From Mesorhizobium neociceri (GTDB lineage: Bacteria; Pseudomonadota; Alphaproteobacteria; Rhizobiales; Rhizobiaceae), in NCBI RefSeq assembly GCF_013520985.1, contig NZ_JACDTY010000011.1, positions 1 to 64,000 of the forward strand: DNA of 64,000 nt, given 5' to 3'. The notes below the pieces were generated by a model. It was not told the DNA's origin. It did not search any database and worked only from the letters and a program-made list of their open reading frames with translations. Positions within the stretch are counted from its first letter, which is position 1, and the number at the start of each line of letters is the position of its first letter. A program made the position numbers and the translations under genes. This document shows positions 8,843 to 16,769 of the stretch, piece after piece.

Positions 8843-9418
8843 ATGTATGCGCGCATCTTCGGATTGGCGGCGGTTGCCGCTTGCCTTGCCATGCCTGTCC
8901 TGGCCGCGGTGGACCTTAACGACGCCGCCGGCAGCTACACGGTCAATCCAGCCAGCTCCAGCATCCGCTTTTCCATCGGCAAGGTCGGCGGCGGCGGCCT
9001 CGACGGCGCATTTGGCCGCTTCAAGGGCTCGATCCGCATCGACAACAGCGATGTCGGGCGTTCGCAGGTCAACTTCACTATCTATCCCGAAAGCGTCGGC
9101 ACCGGACAGGGCCGCATCGACGCCTTCCTGCGCTCGGACGCGGTGTTCGACGCCGCCAACAGTCCCGAAATTCAGTTCCGCTCGACCAGCGTCACGCGCA
9201 CCAGCGATACCACGGCGCTGGTCAGCGGCCGGCTGACGGCGCGCGGCAAGACGTTTGCGGAAAAGTTTACAGCCGAACTCGGTGGGCTGAAGGGCGGCAC
9301 GATCAAATTCCACGTCACCGGCAAGGTGCTGCGCTCTCGCTACGGCATGGATGTCGGCACGCCGATCTATTCGAACATCGTCGACTTCGACATGACGCTG
9401 ACGGGGAAAAAGGGCTAG
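8843..9418 (+). CDS. YceI-family periplasmic lipid-binding protein
   Basis: The 191-residue product has a Sec signal peptide (residues 1 to about 22, ending PVLAA) followed by the YceI beta-barrel domain, with YTVNPASSSIRFSIGK near its start and FDMTLTGKK at its end. Members bind polyisoprenoids such as ubiquinone precursors in the periplasm. The start at 8843 follows an aaggacaaaaccc leader and puts the signal peptide at the N-terminus. The neighbour is cytochrome b561, probably the same operon. Confidence 0.9.
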   Translation: MYARIFGLAAVAACLAMPVLAAVDLNDAAGSYTVNPASSSIRFSIGKVGGGGLDGAFGRFKGSIRIDNSDVGRSQVNFTIYPESVGTGQGRIDAFLRSDAVFDAANSPEIQFRSTSVTRTSDTTALVSGRLTARGKTFAEKFTAELGGLKGGTIKFHVTGKVLRSRYGMDVGTPIYSNIVDFDMTLTGKKG

Positions 9419-9493
9419 CGCGCCTGTCGCTAATTGGCTTTTCCCCCAAATTCGGGCAAACCTCCTCGCCTATAAATCGATAGGAGAAGCCTG

Positions 9494-10480
9494 ATGTTCC
9501 GATGGGGTGTTTTGTCGACGGCCAAGATCGGCCGCGAGCAATTGTTGCCGGCAATCGTCGAGGCCGAGAATGGTGTTCTGTCGGCCATCGCCAGCCGCGA
9601 CCTGTCGAAGGCCAAGGCCTTGGGCGAGCGGTTCGGCGCCAAACATGCCTTCGGCTCTTATGAGGAACTGCTGGCGTCGAAAGAGGTCGACGGCGTCTAC
9701 ATCCCGCTGCCGACCTCGCAGCATGTCGAATGGACCGCCAAGGCCATCGAAGCCGGCAAGCACGTGCTGGTGGAAAAGCCGCTGGCGCTCGACGCCAAGG
9801 ATATCGCGCCGCTGATCAAGCTGCGCGACGCCAAAAAGGTGCTGGTGTGCGAAGCCTTCATGGTCATCTACCACCCGCAATGGATCAAGGTGCGCGACCT
9901 CATCGCCGACGGCGCCATCGGTCGGCTGCGCCATGTGCAGGGCGCTTTCTCCTATTACAATGTCGACCCGACCAACATGCGCAACCAGCTCGATCTCGGC
10001 GGTGGCGCGCTGCCCGACATCGGCGTCTATCCGACCGTGTCGACGCGCTTTTGCACTGGCAAGGAGCCGCTGCGCGTGCAAGCGACGATCGAGCGAGACA
10101 AGAAATTCGGCACCGACATCTACTCCTCGATCCGCGCCGATTTCGGCGATTTCGAACTGTCCTTCTATCTGTCGACGCAGATGGCGGCGCGGCAGGTGAT
10201 GGTGTTCCACGGTGAGAAGGGTTTCATCGAGGTGTTCTCGCCGTTCAATGCCGGGCTCTACGACCATCACCGCATCGAACTCCACAACCAGAACCACACC
10301 GAGGCGCAGGTGTTCCGCTTCCCCGGCACGCAGCAATACCGGCGCGAAGTCGAGACTTTTGCGCGCGCGGCACAGGGCGGCAAGGAACGCGTCTTCACGC
10401 TGGAGGAATCCGTGCTCAACCAGAAGGTCATCGACGCCATCTTCCGCGCCGGCGGCAAGGAAGGCTGGGAGACAGTCTGA
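9494..10480 (+). CDS. Gfo/Idh/MocA-family oxidoreductase
   Basis: The 328-residue protein has an N-terminal NAD(P)-binding Rossmann domain (FRWGVLSTAKIGRE) with the family motif EKPLALD near residue 95, and a C-terminal alpha/beta domain from about residue 125. Members oxidise or reduce sugars, inositols or related diols. A gataggagaagcctg ribosome-binding region precedes the ATG. It stands alone, convergent with the hydrolase at 10567 across a hairpin terminator. Substrate not determinable. Confidence 0.9.
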   Translation: MFRWGVLSTAKIGREQLLPAIVEAENGVLSAIASRDLSKAKALGERFGAKHAFGSYEELLASKEVDGVYIPLPTSQHVEWTAKAIEAGKHVLVEKPLALDAKDIAPLIKLRDAKKVLVCEAFMVIYHPQWIKVRDLIADGAIGRLRHVQGAFSYYNVDPTNMRNQLDLGGGALPDIGVYPTVSTRFCTGKEPLRVQATIERDKKFGTDIYSSIRADFGDFELSFYLSTQMAARQVMVFHGEKGFIEVFSPFNAGLYDHHRIELHNQNHTEAQVFRFPGTQQYRREVETFARAAQGGKERVFTLEESVLNQKVIDAIFRAGGKEGWETV

Positions 10481-10510
10481 TCCTGACGTATTTAGCCGGT
10501 TAATCTCATG

Positions 10511-10548
10511 GAAGAAGGGCGCCCGCATCATGCATGCGGACGCCCTTT
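10511..10548. terminator. Bidirectional terminator hairpin
   Basis: A stem of 7 + 6 bp with one mismatch (aagggcg...cgccctt, inner ccgcat/atgcgg) around a 5-base loop lies between the convergent oxidoreductase and hydrolase genes. A/T-rich ends on both sides fit termination in both directions. Confidence 0.75.
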
Positions 10549-10566
10549 GCTACTGAACTGACTATC

Positions 10567-11430
10567 TCACGCGCCGCTGAGCGCCAGGTGCAAGGTCTCG
10601 GCGAAGCGGCCTGGATAAGGGGCAAAGCCCATATGGTCGCCGGGAAAGGCTGCGCGCTTGGTGCCGAGCCTCTCGGCCAGCGCCTTACCCATGCCGTCGA
10701 TCGGCTGGCCGATGGATTCTTCTCCGATGCCGACCACGACAGGACGGCCGCGCAGCGCCTCGACATCGGGCCGGTAGAGCGACAGCGGAATGACGCCATG
10801 CGCCAGCCAGTATTCGAAATTGCCGCTGACCCTGGCAAAGGTCTCGGCCTCTTCGGGTGACGGTTCGAACGAAGGCGGCCCGTCCTGCGACCCGGCATCG
10901 TGCGACCCGGTGTCGACGTGATCCGGCCCTTCCGACAGGCCATTCTCGCTAAAGAACTTCTGCATCGCCGCCTCGACGCTGTGGCTGCGATAGGTGTCGT
11001 GGAGGTCGCGCATTCCGGCCAGCGCCGGCGACGGGTCGTCGAGCAGCATCATGCTGGGCGGCTCATGCGCCACCAGCGCACGCACCCGGCCGGGATGACG
11101 GGCGGCGAGGTTGAGGCCGATCTGGGCGCCGCCGCTGGTGCCGAACACATAGGCCGGCCCGGCGCCGAACGCCTCGATCAGCCGCGCCGCATCGTCGCCA
11201 TGGACGTCGAGGTCCTGTTCTTGCGGCTCCCCGTCGAAGGTGCTGCGCGAATTGCCGCGCGGGTCGTAGGCGACCACCGTGTAGCGGTCGGCGAGGTGGT
11301 GCGCGACATCGGCGAAGACGCCGGCGTCCTGCGGTCCGCCGGGGATGATCAACAGCACGGGGCCGGAGCCGCGCATCTCATAGTAGAGACTGGCGCCAGG
11401 TACTTTCAGCGTCGACGATTTGTATGTCAT
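10567..11430 (-). CDS. Alpha/beta hydrolase
   Basis: The 287-residue protein has the alpha/beta-hydrolase fold: oxyanion region IIPGGPQDAG (about residues 28-37), AYDPRGN (54-60), and nucleophile elbow GTSGG with Ser99. A histidine near the C-terminus (GDHMGF) is a plausible triad member. The ATG at 11430 has aggag 8 bases upstream, which decides against in-frame ATGs at 11436 and 11493. It ends close to the convergent oxidoreductase and lies downstream of a VOC gene on the same strand, so the two may form an operon. Substrate unknown. Confidence 0.85.
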   Translation of the reverse strand: MTYKSSTLKVPGASLYYEMRGSGPVLLIIPGGPQDAGVFADVAHHLADRYTVVAYDPRGNSRSTFDGEPQEQDLDVHGDDAARLIEAFGAGPAYVFGTSGGAQIGLNLAARHPGRVRALVAHEPPSMMLLDDPSPALAGMRDLHDTYRSHSVEAAMQKFFSENGLSEGPDHVDTGSHDAGSQDGPPSFEPSPEEAETFARVSGNFEYWLAHGVIPLSLYRPDVEALRGRPVVVGIGEESIGQPIDGMGKALAERLGTKRAAFPGDHMGFAPYPGRFAETLHLALSGA

Positions 11431-11476
11431 GTCCATCTCTCCTGTTGGTTTTCGGAATCGGTCTGGCGCGCGCCGC

Positions 11477-11842
11477 TCATTTGCTGGCGACAACCATGCG
11501 ATTGCCCTCGCTGTCGCGGAACTCGGCGACGGTGCGGCCCGGCTGCCAGGGCGCTTCCTGCGGCTCGGTGATGATTTCGACGCCGCGCGCCTTCAATGCA
11601 GCGATCGTCGCCTCGACATTGTCGTCGACCAGCACCAGAACCGGCTCTGTGCCCGGCGCGTCATCATCCCGCTTGGTGAAATGCAAATTGGTGACCGCGA
11701 AGGGGAACGCCAGTTCGATCCAGCGCCAACCGCTGTCGCCCATAGGCTGGTCGGCTATGAGCTGGCAGGCAAGGTGTTCGGTGTAGAAGGCCTTCGCGCG
11801 GTCCTGGTCGATGACAGGCAATTCGGCAAACTGGATGTGCAT
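11477..11842 (-). CDS. VOC (glyoxalase/bleomycin resistance) family protein
   Basis: This 121-residue single-module vicinal oxygen chelate protein has VIDQDRAKAFYTEHLACQL at the first beta-alpha unit and FRDSEGNRMVVASK at the end, typical of small DUF-like VOC proteins. It ends 46 bp before the hydrolase start on the same strand and is divergent from the gene at 11991. A perfect 12-bp inverted repeat lies in the shared upstream region. Enzyme activity is not proven for this subgroup. Confidence 0.85.
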   Translation of the reverse strand: MHIQFAELPVIDQDRAKAFYTEHLACQLIADQPMGDSGWRWIELAFPFAVTNLHFTKRDDDAPGTEPVLVLVDDNVEATIAALKARGVEIITEPQEAPWQPGRTVAEFRDSEGNRMVVASK

Positions 11843-11908
11843 GATGGTCTCTCCTTGCTCCTGCTGGCTGCCGCGCAGCCGTCCACGGGGGAAAGACGAT
11901 ATGGACGA

Positions 11909-11942
11909 TCGAAAAGATTCGCGGCGGTGAGAATCTTTTCGA
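11909..11942. promoter_or_regulatory. Perfect 12-bp inverted repeat in a divergent intergenic region
   Basis: tcgaaaagattc at 11909-11920 and gaatcttttcga at 11931-11942 are exact reverse complements around a 10-base spacer. It lies 67 bp upstream of the VOC start and 49 bp upstream of the plus-strand gene at 11991. It could be an operator or an RNA hairpin; a T-run after either arm is absent, so termination is less likely. Confidence 0.5.
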
Positions 11943-11990
11943 CGCCGCAGAACGTCTTCTCCATGCAGACTTGAAAAACAGGAGACGACA

Positions 11991-12299
11991 ATGGGCTACA
12001 ATCTCATCCGCTACGGCGTGAAGGATGAAAGCATCGCCGAGAACCGTATGCTGGTGGCAAAGGTGTTCGAGGCGCTCGACGAAACCAAGCCGCAATCCGT
12101 GCGCTACCTCGTGCTGGAACTGGAGAATGGCGAATTCGTCCATCTTGTCAGCCAGGACGGCGACGGCCTGACCGGGCTCGCCGCCTTCAAGGCCTTCAGC
12201 GCCGACCATGCCGGGCGCCGCTCGACGCCGCTTGCCAGATCGCCGGCAAAGATCGTCGGCAATTATCGTATGCTGGCCGGCGAGGTCGTGCCGGCCTGA
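11991..12299 (+). CDS. Hypothetical protein, 102 residues
   Basis: I do not recognise a named family. The protein is soluble, with alternating beta and helix signals (YLVLELENGEFVHLVSQDGDG) that suggest a small alpha/beta domain of the kind seen in stand-alone antibiotic-monooxygenase-like or VOC-partner proteins; this is only a guess from pattern. An aggagacgaca ribosome-binding region precedes the ATG. It lies 59 bp before the ECF sigma gene on the same strand, so it may be its partner or target. Confidence 0.7.
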   Translation: MGYNLIRYGVKDESIAENRMLVAKVFEALDETKPQSVRYLVLELENGEFVHLVSQDGDGLTGLAAFKAFSADHAGRRSTPLARSPAKIVGNYRMLAGEVVPA

Positions 12300-12358
12300 T
12301 TGCAACCACAGGCACGGCGTTGGCGCCGTGCCAGAGCGGCCCTCTTGGGGATGACGGG

Positions 12359-13249
12359 ATGAACGCAGCAAAACTCGACCGGCCGGCACTGGAGGCGATG
12401 CTTCGCGACTTGCGGCCGAAGCTGCACCGCTACTGCGCCCGCATGGCCGGCTCGGTGATCGATGGCGAGGACATCGTCCAGGAGACGCTGATCAAGGCGC
12501 TGCAGGCCATTGACGGCGACGCCTCTGTCGAGCGGCCCGAGCAATGGCTGTTCCGCATCGCCCACAATGCCGCGCAGGATCATCTGCGCCGGCGCCAGCG
12601 GGAGCAGGCGCGCATGAGCGAGACCGACATGACGACGATCGAAGACCCCTCGGCAAACGCCGATGCCAGGCTCGCCACCGCCGCCAGCCTGCGCAGGTTC
12701 ATGCAGCTGGCGACGGCGCAGCGCAGTGCCGTGATCCTGGTCGACGTGCTTGGCCTCAGCCTGCACGAGACCTGCGAGGTCTCGGGCGCGACGCTGGCCG
12801 CGACCAAGGCGGCGCTGCATCGCGGGCGGGCGCAGCTGCGACTGCTGGCACTACAAGATGAACAGACGCCCGCCCCAAAGCTCGACGCCGAGGACGAGCG
12901 GCGCCTGCGCCGTTATGTCGACCTGTTCAACGCGCGCGACTTCGACGCCGTACGCGCCTTGATTGCCGAGGACATCCAGCTCGACCTCGTCAACCGCACC
13001 CGCATGCGCGGCAAGGCGCAGGTTTCCATCTATTTCGGCAATTACGACCGCGCCAGCGACTGGGCGCTGTCGCTCGGCTTTGTCGACGGCAGGCCGGCGA
13101 TCCTGATCCGCAACCCGGAGACGCCGGAAAGCGGTGTGCGTGGCTTCATGCTGGTCGATTGGCAGGACGGAAAGGTTAGCGAGATCCGCGATTTCCGCTA
13201 TGCGCCCTATTGCCTTGCCGACGCGGAAATCCGCGTCATCGACGAATGA
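12359..13249 (+). CDS. ECF sigma factor with SnoaL-like C-terminal domain
   Basis: The 296-residue protein has sigma region 2 (about residues 12-80, with DGEDIVQETLIKALQ and QWLFRIAHNAAQD) and region 4 (about 115-165, SAVILVDVLGLSLHETCEVSG). A SnoaL/NTF2-like domain follows (about 175-296, RRYVDLFNARDFDAVRALI). This matches the SigJ-like or ECF41-type classes, where the C-terminal domain controls activity in place of an anti-sigma factor. No anti-sigma gene is adjacent. The start at 12359 is chosen over 12320 because it begins at the first conserved segment. Confidence 0.88.
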   Translation: MNAAKLDRPALEAMLRDLRPKLHRYCARMAGSVIDGEDIVQETLIKALQAIDGDASVERPEQWLFRIAHNAAQDHLRRRQREQARMSETDMTTIEDPSANADARLATAASLRRFMQLATAQRSAVILVDVLGLSLHETCEVSGATLAATKAALHRGRAQLRLLALQDEQTPAPKLDAEDERRLRRYVDLFNARDFDAVRALIAEDIQLDLVNRTRMRGKAQVSIYFGNYDRASDWALSLGFVDGRPAILIRNPETPESGVRGFMLVDWQDGKVSEIRDFRYAPYCLADAEIRVIDE

Positions 13250-13285
13250 GCGAAGCGGCGGCTGGAGAGCATAGGCCTCACAGCT

Positions 13286-14002
13286 TCAGGCGAAGCTTTG
13301 CAGATTAGCGTCCTGCAGCTTGGAGCCTGCGAGCAAAGCTTCGAGCACCTGCTTCTTGAGCGACAGGCACTGCGAACGGGCAAGCTTTGCGATGGCCGAG
13401 ACCTCGGCCACCTCGCAGGCAAGCACGAGTTCCTTCTGCTGGCCGATGATCGCTTGCGTGAAGTCGCGCGATTTGAAGCCGAGATGGAGAACGCGCTCCG
13501 ACTGGTCGAGGATCTGGTCGAGCAGCCGCGCCAGCCGCAGGTTTCCCGAAAGCTCGGCCAATGCCAGGCGAAAGGCGCGATCGGCGGCAAGGAAGGCGAC
13601 ATGGCTGCGCAACGTCTCCGGCTTTAGAACCTTTTGCGCCGCCAGCCTGATATCGTCGAGCCCACGCTCGGTGAGGTTTGCCGCGGCCACCCGGAACACT
13701 TCCGGCTCGATCAGGCTGCGAACGTCAAAAATCTCGTTGACGTCGCGCAGGCTGAGCGGTGCGATGACATAGCCCCGCCTAGGCTCGCTCTTGATCAGCC
13801 CTTCCTGCGTCAGCCGGGCAAGTGCCGAGCGGATCGTCGCCTTTCTGATCTGGTAGCGATCGCCGATCTGCTTTTCGGTCAGGCTTTCGCCGGGGCGCAA
13901 TACGCAGGCGACGATGTCGCTCTTCAGCTGCTCATAGGCCTCCTCGCTGCGCAAAATATCGGCGGTCGAGGGTGATGCGGCTGCGGATTTCGGGGCGATC
14001 AT
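13286..14002 (-). CDS. GntR-family (FadR-type) transcriptional regulator
   Basis: The 238-residue protein has a GntR winged helix (about residues 18-85; LRPGESLTEKQIGDRYQIRKATIRSALARL) and an all-helical FCD ligand domain (about 95-225). It is divergent from the cupin gene at 14107 across a 104-bp A/T-rich region containing attaagcttcttaag, a candidate operator/promoter. Members sense organic or amino acids, so the cupin gene is the likely target. It faces the ECF sigma gene tail to tail. Confidence 0.9.
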   Translation of the reverse strand: MIAPKSAAASPSTADILRSEEAYEQLKSDIVACVLRPGESLTEKQIGDRYQIRKATIRSALARLTQEGLIKSEPRRGYVIAPLSLRDVNEIFDVRSLIEPEVFRVAAANLTERGLDDIRLAAQKVLKPETLRSHVAFLAADRAFRLALAELSGNLRLARLLDQILDQSERVLHLGFKSRDFTQAIIGQQKELVLACEVAEVSAIAKLARSQCLSLKKQVLEALLAGSKLQDANLQSFA

Positions 14003-14106
14003 GTCAGGTCTTCCGTTCGGGCGATCCAGTTGACGCTGGTTCCGGCATTCGCTAGCCTGAGCATCTCAGTCATAAGTATTAAGCTTCTTAAGAGGGATAA
14101 CTGACA

Positions 14107-14646
14107 ATGCCTCTTGCCGCCAACTCGCCTCTCTACGCCGTAACCGCCGATATCGTCAACGCAGCCAAAGGTCCTGATGCCTTCGATCGAGTGAAGGCGG
14201 TGTTGCGCGAGCACACCGACCGTTTTCACGCCTCGGGCGAGCTTGCCCATGAAGAGGAAGACGATGAGGTGCTGCTGCACGCCAGCCCCGACTTGACCAT
14301 CTACCACATCACGCTGTCGCCCGGCCTGCAGTACCCGGCGCACAACCATCTGATGGATGCGCTGATCGGCATCTACAAGGGCAGCGAGACCAACTTCATC
14401 TACCCCGTCGACGGCAGCGAGATCGATACACCGGAACGCCAGGACATCGCAGCGCCCGCCGTGGTGCACATGACGCCGGACACGGTGCATGCCGTCGCCA
14501 ACACCGGCAGCGCCCGCTCCGGCGCGCTGCATGTCTATCTCGGCAATCTGACGGAAACCCACCGCCATATGTGGAGCCCGGACAGCACACAGGCCGAACC
14601 GTTCGACAATGAGCGGTATCTGGCTGGGGCGAGACCGATCGGGTAG
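14107..14646 (+). CDS. Cupin-fold protein, cysteine-dioxygenase-like
   Basis: The 179-residue protein carries a cupin barrel with metal-binding candidates in LQYPAHNHLMDALIGIYKG and a second motif around HMTPDTVHAVANTG, ending with HVYLGNLTETHRHMW. This resembles cysteine-dioxygenase-type small cupins without proving the substrate. It is divergent from a GntR gene. Its last 40 bases, through the stop codon, are duplicated at 16486-16525, which marks the gene's 3' end as the left boundary of an inserted segment. The reading frame is intact. Confidence 0.75.
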   Translation: MPLAANSPLYAVTADIVNAAKGPDAFDRVKAVLREHTDRFHASGELAHEEEDDEVLLHASPDLTIYHITLSPGLQYPAHNHLMDALIGIYKGSETNFIYPVDGSEIDTPERQDIAAPAVVHMTPDTVHAVANTGSARSGALHVYLGNLTETHRHMWSPDSTQAEPFDNERYLAGARPIG

Positions 14647-14647
14647 G
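14607..14647. repeat. Direct repeat, left copy (3' end of cupin gene)
   Basis: These 41 bases, from caatgagcggtatctggctg through gggtagg, recur at 16486-16525 with a single base deleted (tatctgg versus tattgg). The repeat covers the last codons and stop of the cupin gene. The pair flanks the two-gene A/T-richer segment in direct orientation, as expected for att-like sites or a target duplicated during insertion. Confidence 0.85.
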
Positions 14648-14930
14648 CAACGTTGAAGAATTGCCAATTATGGCTCTTCGCCGTTTCTGGCGAAATATTT
14701 CGATGCCTACTGCATAGGCCTAACAAAACTTGGAACTTGGTATCCTTAAACCATTCTTGAGCCAAAAACTTTTACTTGCGTATTAACTATACAGAGCTGC
14801 CTCATTTTCTGGTCGCAATTTCATCCAGGAATACACCTCGCTCTTTATCCAACAAATCCCAAGTAGGCTATTGTAAATCTACTACGAAACGCTATCGTCC
14901 TGCATATTCAATAGCACCGGGGGGTGTATT

Positions 14931-15629
14931 TTGGTTGAGGTACGCGCGCGCGCGCCACGCCGTTTTGTCAAAGGTCAAATAACCATCGACATCGCCATCG
15001 CTTTCGCGTTTGGCGTTGCTTTCCTTTGTATAATGCTCACTTTTGCTGTCTTTTTTCCAAACCCAGAACCATTCCAAGCAAGAGTTTTCATTACAACGCT
15101 CGCTTTAGCCGCTGGCGGCGTTGGCGCGATGCTCCCCGGATCCATCGAGGTTCGGTTCAAGGGCGTGCTCCGCGCAGGAGGGGCCTTGGCGCTAATGGCT
15201 TTGGTATATTCTCAAGAACCGGCGATCACTCGCTCCGCTGTGACGCTCATTGAACCTAGCGCTGACGCCAAACCTCTTGCGCTTTCATTTGTCGCCGACA
15301 TCGACAGTGGAGATGTAACTGGTTCCTGGGCTGAAATGGATCAGGAAGTGATCGGCAAGTCACCTGCTGATTTTGAAAACTGGAAAACAATCTACGAGAA
15401 CTTTCGAAAGCCACTTGGCGCCGTAGATTCACGTGTCTTGGTGGGAACGAACCGGGCTGAATCACCGCAGGGATACCCAGTTGGTCTGTATCAATCCTAT
15501 CTCTTCAGAACTAGATTCCATGTTGATACACAGTGCCGTAGCGAGCAAGTCGTCTTGCGGGCGACCCAAAACAAGACGTGGACAGTCACCAGCTATCAAA
15601 TCAGCCCAACGACTATACCGTGCCAATAG
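14931..15629 (+). CDS. DUF4019-like membrane protein
   Basis: The 232-residue protein has three hydrophobic segments (about residues 18-41, 51-69 and 78-94) and a C-terminal domain (about 105-230). That domain matches the DUF4019 pattern: GSWAEMD..., W near NWKTIYENFRKPLGAVDSR, YLFRTRF, then a closing TWTVTSYQI. Function is unknown; family members are mostly exported or membrane-tethered. The start is a TTG at 14931 after a gggggtg sequence, and is uncertain. The protease gene begins 7 bases after the stop, so the two are almost certainly cotranscribed. The gene is visibly richer in A/T than its surroundings. The 284 bp upstream hold no gene I can support. Confidence 0.65.
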   Translation: MVEVRARAPRRFVKGQITIDIAIAFAFGVAFLCIMLTFAVFFPNPEPFQARVFITTLALAAGGVGAMLPGSIEVRFKGVLRAGGALALMALVYSQEPAITRSAVTLIEPSADAKPLALSFVADIDSGDVTGSWAEMDQEVIGKSPADFENWKTIYENFRKPLGAVDSRVLVGTNRAESPQGYPVGLYQSYLFRTRFHVDTQCRSEQVVLRATQNKTWTVTSYQISPTTIPCQ

Positions 15630-15636
15630 GTGTTTT

Positions 15637-16449
15637 ATGAGCCGGCTTTTAATGCTTGCAACGATCGTGGCAATGTTCGCGCTACCCGCTCGAAGCGAAA
15701 CGCTCCCGATTGATCCGGTAGCGCAGGAAAGCCCAGTCTGGTGCTGGATCGCTGTGACGGAAATGCTGATGAAGCACTATGACGTTCCGAACGCGAATGG
15801 CGGCGGCGACTATCAGTGCGGGATTGTAGGTACAATTGCATTTGGCACACGTGCGCAGATGTGCGTGTCGAATTGCGCTCTTTGCCAGGTACCCGCCGGC
15901 AGTGCCCAAACACTGGTTGAAGCAATTGAAGCATATCCTAAGCGCGTTAGAGCGCTCCTAGGGTTGAATGCGGACGACGTTTCCGCAACCCATCGAGCAC
16001 GTGCATTGACAGAAGACGAAGTGGTCGAGGAAATAGACGATGGAAACCCGATGATTGCTGGCATATCGCCGTCTGGAGGCAGTCCCGGCGTCTCTCAACA
16101 CGTTGCCCTTATTGTAGGCTATGATGACGATGGCGCTACCTTGATCGTCAACGATCCTTTTCCTTTTGACCCATCTCATAATCCTTACCTCGCGGCCGGA
16201 GCGAACGAGTTGGAGCCTGGCCAGTATGAAATCAGCAGGACGACTTACAAAAGTGCCCTCCGCTGGAGGGAGACGATACTTGTTAAGAGTTCGGCACCAG
16301 GAGAAGACACGCAATCCCCTCCCCATTTTTGCTGTACCGCCGCAGGGCGTCTCGGACCTTATCCAAATGATGGGAGCACTCTGTCTGGAGGCGCTTGCTT
16401 CGGCACAAACGCATTCGGAATAGCCTTTCAGGGTACCGCCTGCCTCTGA
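15637..16449 (+). CDS. Secreted papain-like cysteine protease (C39/C70-like)
   Basis: The 270-residue product has a Sec signal peptide (residues 1-20, LLMLATIVAMFALPARS). A papain-like core follows: Q30 and C36 in AQESPVWCWIAVTEM, H155 in SQHVALIVGY, and N172/D173 in LIVNDPFPF, giving a complete Gln-Cys-His-Asn/Asp set. A cysteine-rich tail (CC at 232-233 region, then ACFGTN and GTACL) ends the protein. It resembles the AvrRpt2/C70 or peptidase C39-like bacterial proteins. Its start at 15637 is 7 bases after the DUF4019-like gene. Targets are unknown; secretion and gene pairing suggest action in the periplasm or outside the cell. Confidence 0.75.
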   Translation: MSRLLMLATIVAMFALPARSETLPIDPVAQESPVWCWIAVTEMLMKHYDVPNANGGGDYQCGIVGTIAFGTRAQMCVSNCALCQVPAGSAQTLVEAIEAYPKRVRALLGLNADDVSATHRARALTEDEVVEEIDDGNPMIAGISPSGGSPGVSQHVALIVGYDDDGATLIVNDPFPFDPSHNPYLAAGANELEPGQYEISRTTYKSALRWRETILVKSSAPGEDTQSPPHFCCTAAGRLGPYPNDGSTLSGGACFGTNAFGIAFQGTACL

Positions 16450-16485
16450 GGCTCGTCGTACCAGCAACGGCGAGAAGCAAGCGTG

Positions 16486-16525
16486 CAATGAGCGGTATTG
16501 GCTGGGGCGAGACCGATCGGGTAGG
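16486..16525. repeat. Direct repeat, right copy
   Basis: These 40 bases repeat 14607-14647 with one deleted base. The unit sits 36 bp after the protease stop and directly before a truncated minus-strand gene. Its reading frame toward a cupin end is broken by the deletion, so the left copy is the functional gene end. Confidence 0.85.
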
Positions 16526-16532
16526 ACGGTTC

Positions 16533-16664
16533 CTAAATCGAGAAAGGGCGAGAGTGCCGCGCCGATCTCGGCCTGCTCTCGCGCGCCGGGTCGATGCGTT
16601 GCGCGGGATCGCGCTCGCCGAAGACCCGTTCGAGGTTGGACTGCACGATCGTTTCGTAGTCCAT
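16533..16664 (-). pseudogene. N-terminal fragment, possibly SnoaL/NTF2-like
   Basis: A 43-codon frame begins MDYETIVQSNLERVFGERDP, which resembles the first helix of SnoaL-like/NTF2-like small proteins, then loses resemblance after about residue 23 and stops. Full members have about 130 residues, so the gene appears cut off next to the direct repeat at 16486-16525. It may have been truncated by the event that brought in the neighbouring segment. The family assignment rests on about 23 residues and is weak. Confidence 0.4.
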
Positions 16665-16769
16665 CGGTGTCTTCCTGAAGGTGGGACTGCAAAACGTCCG
16701 GGGATGACTTGGTCCGACAAGAGTCGCGAGCGCTTCAAGCCTGTCGGGCCCCCGCCATGCCCGCTCAGA

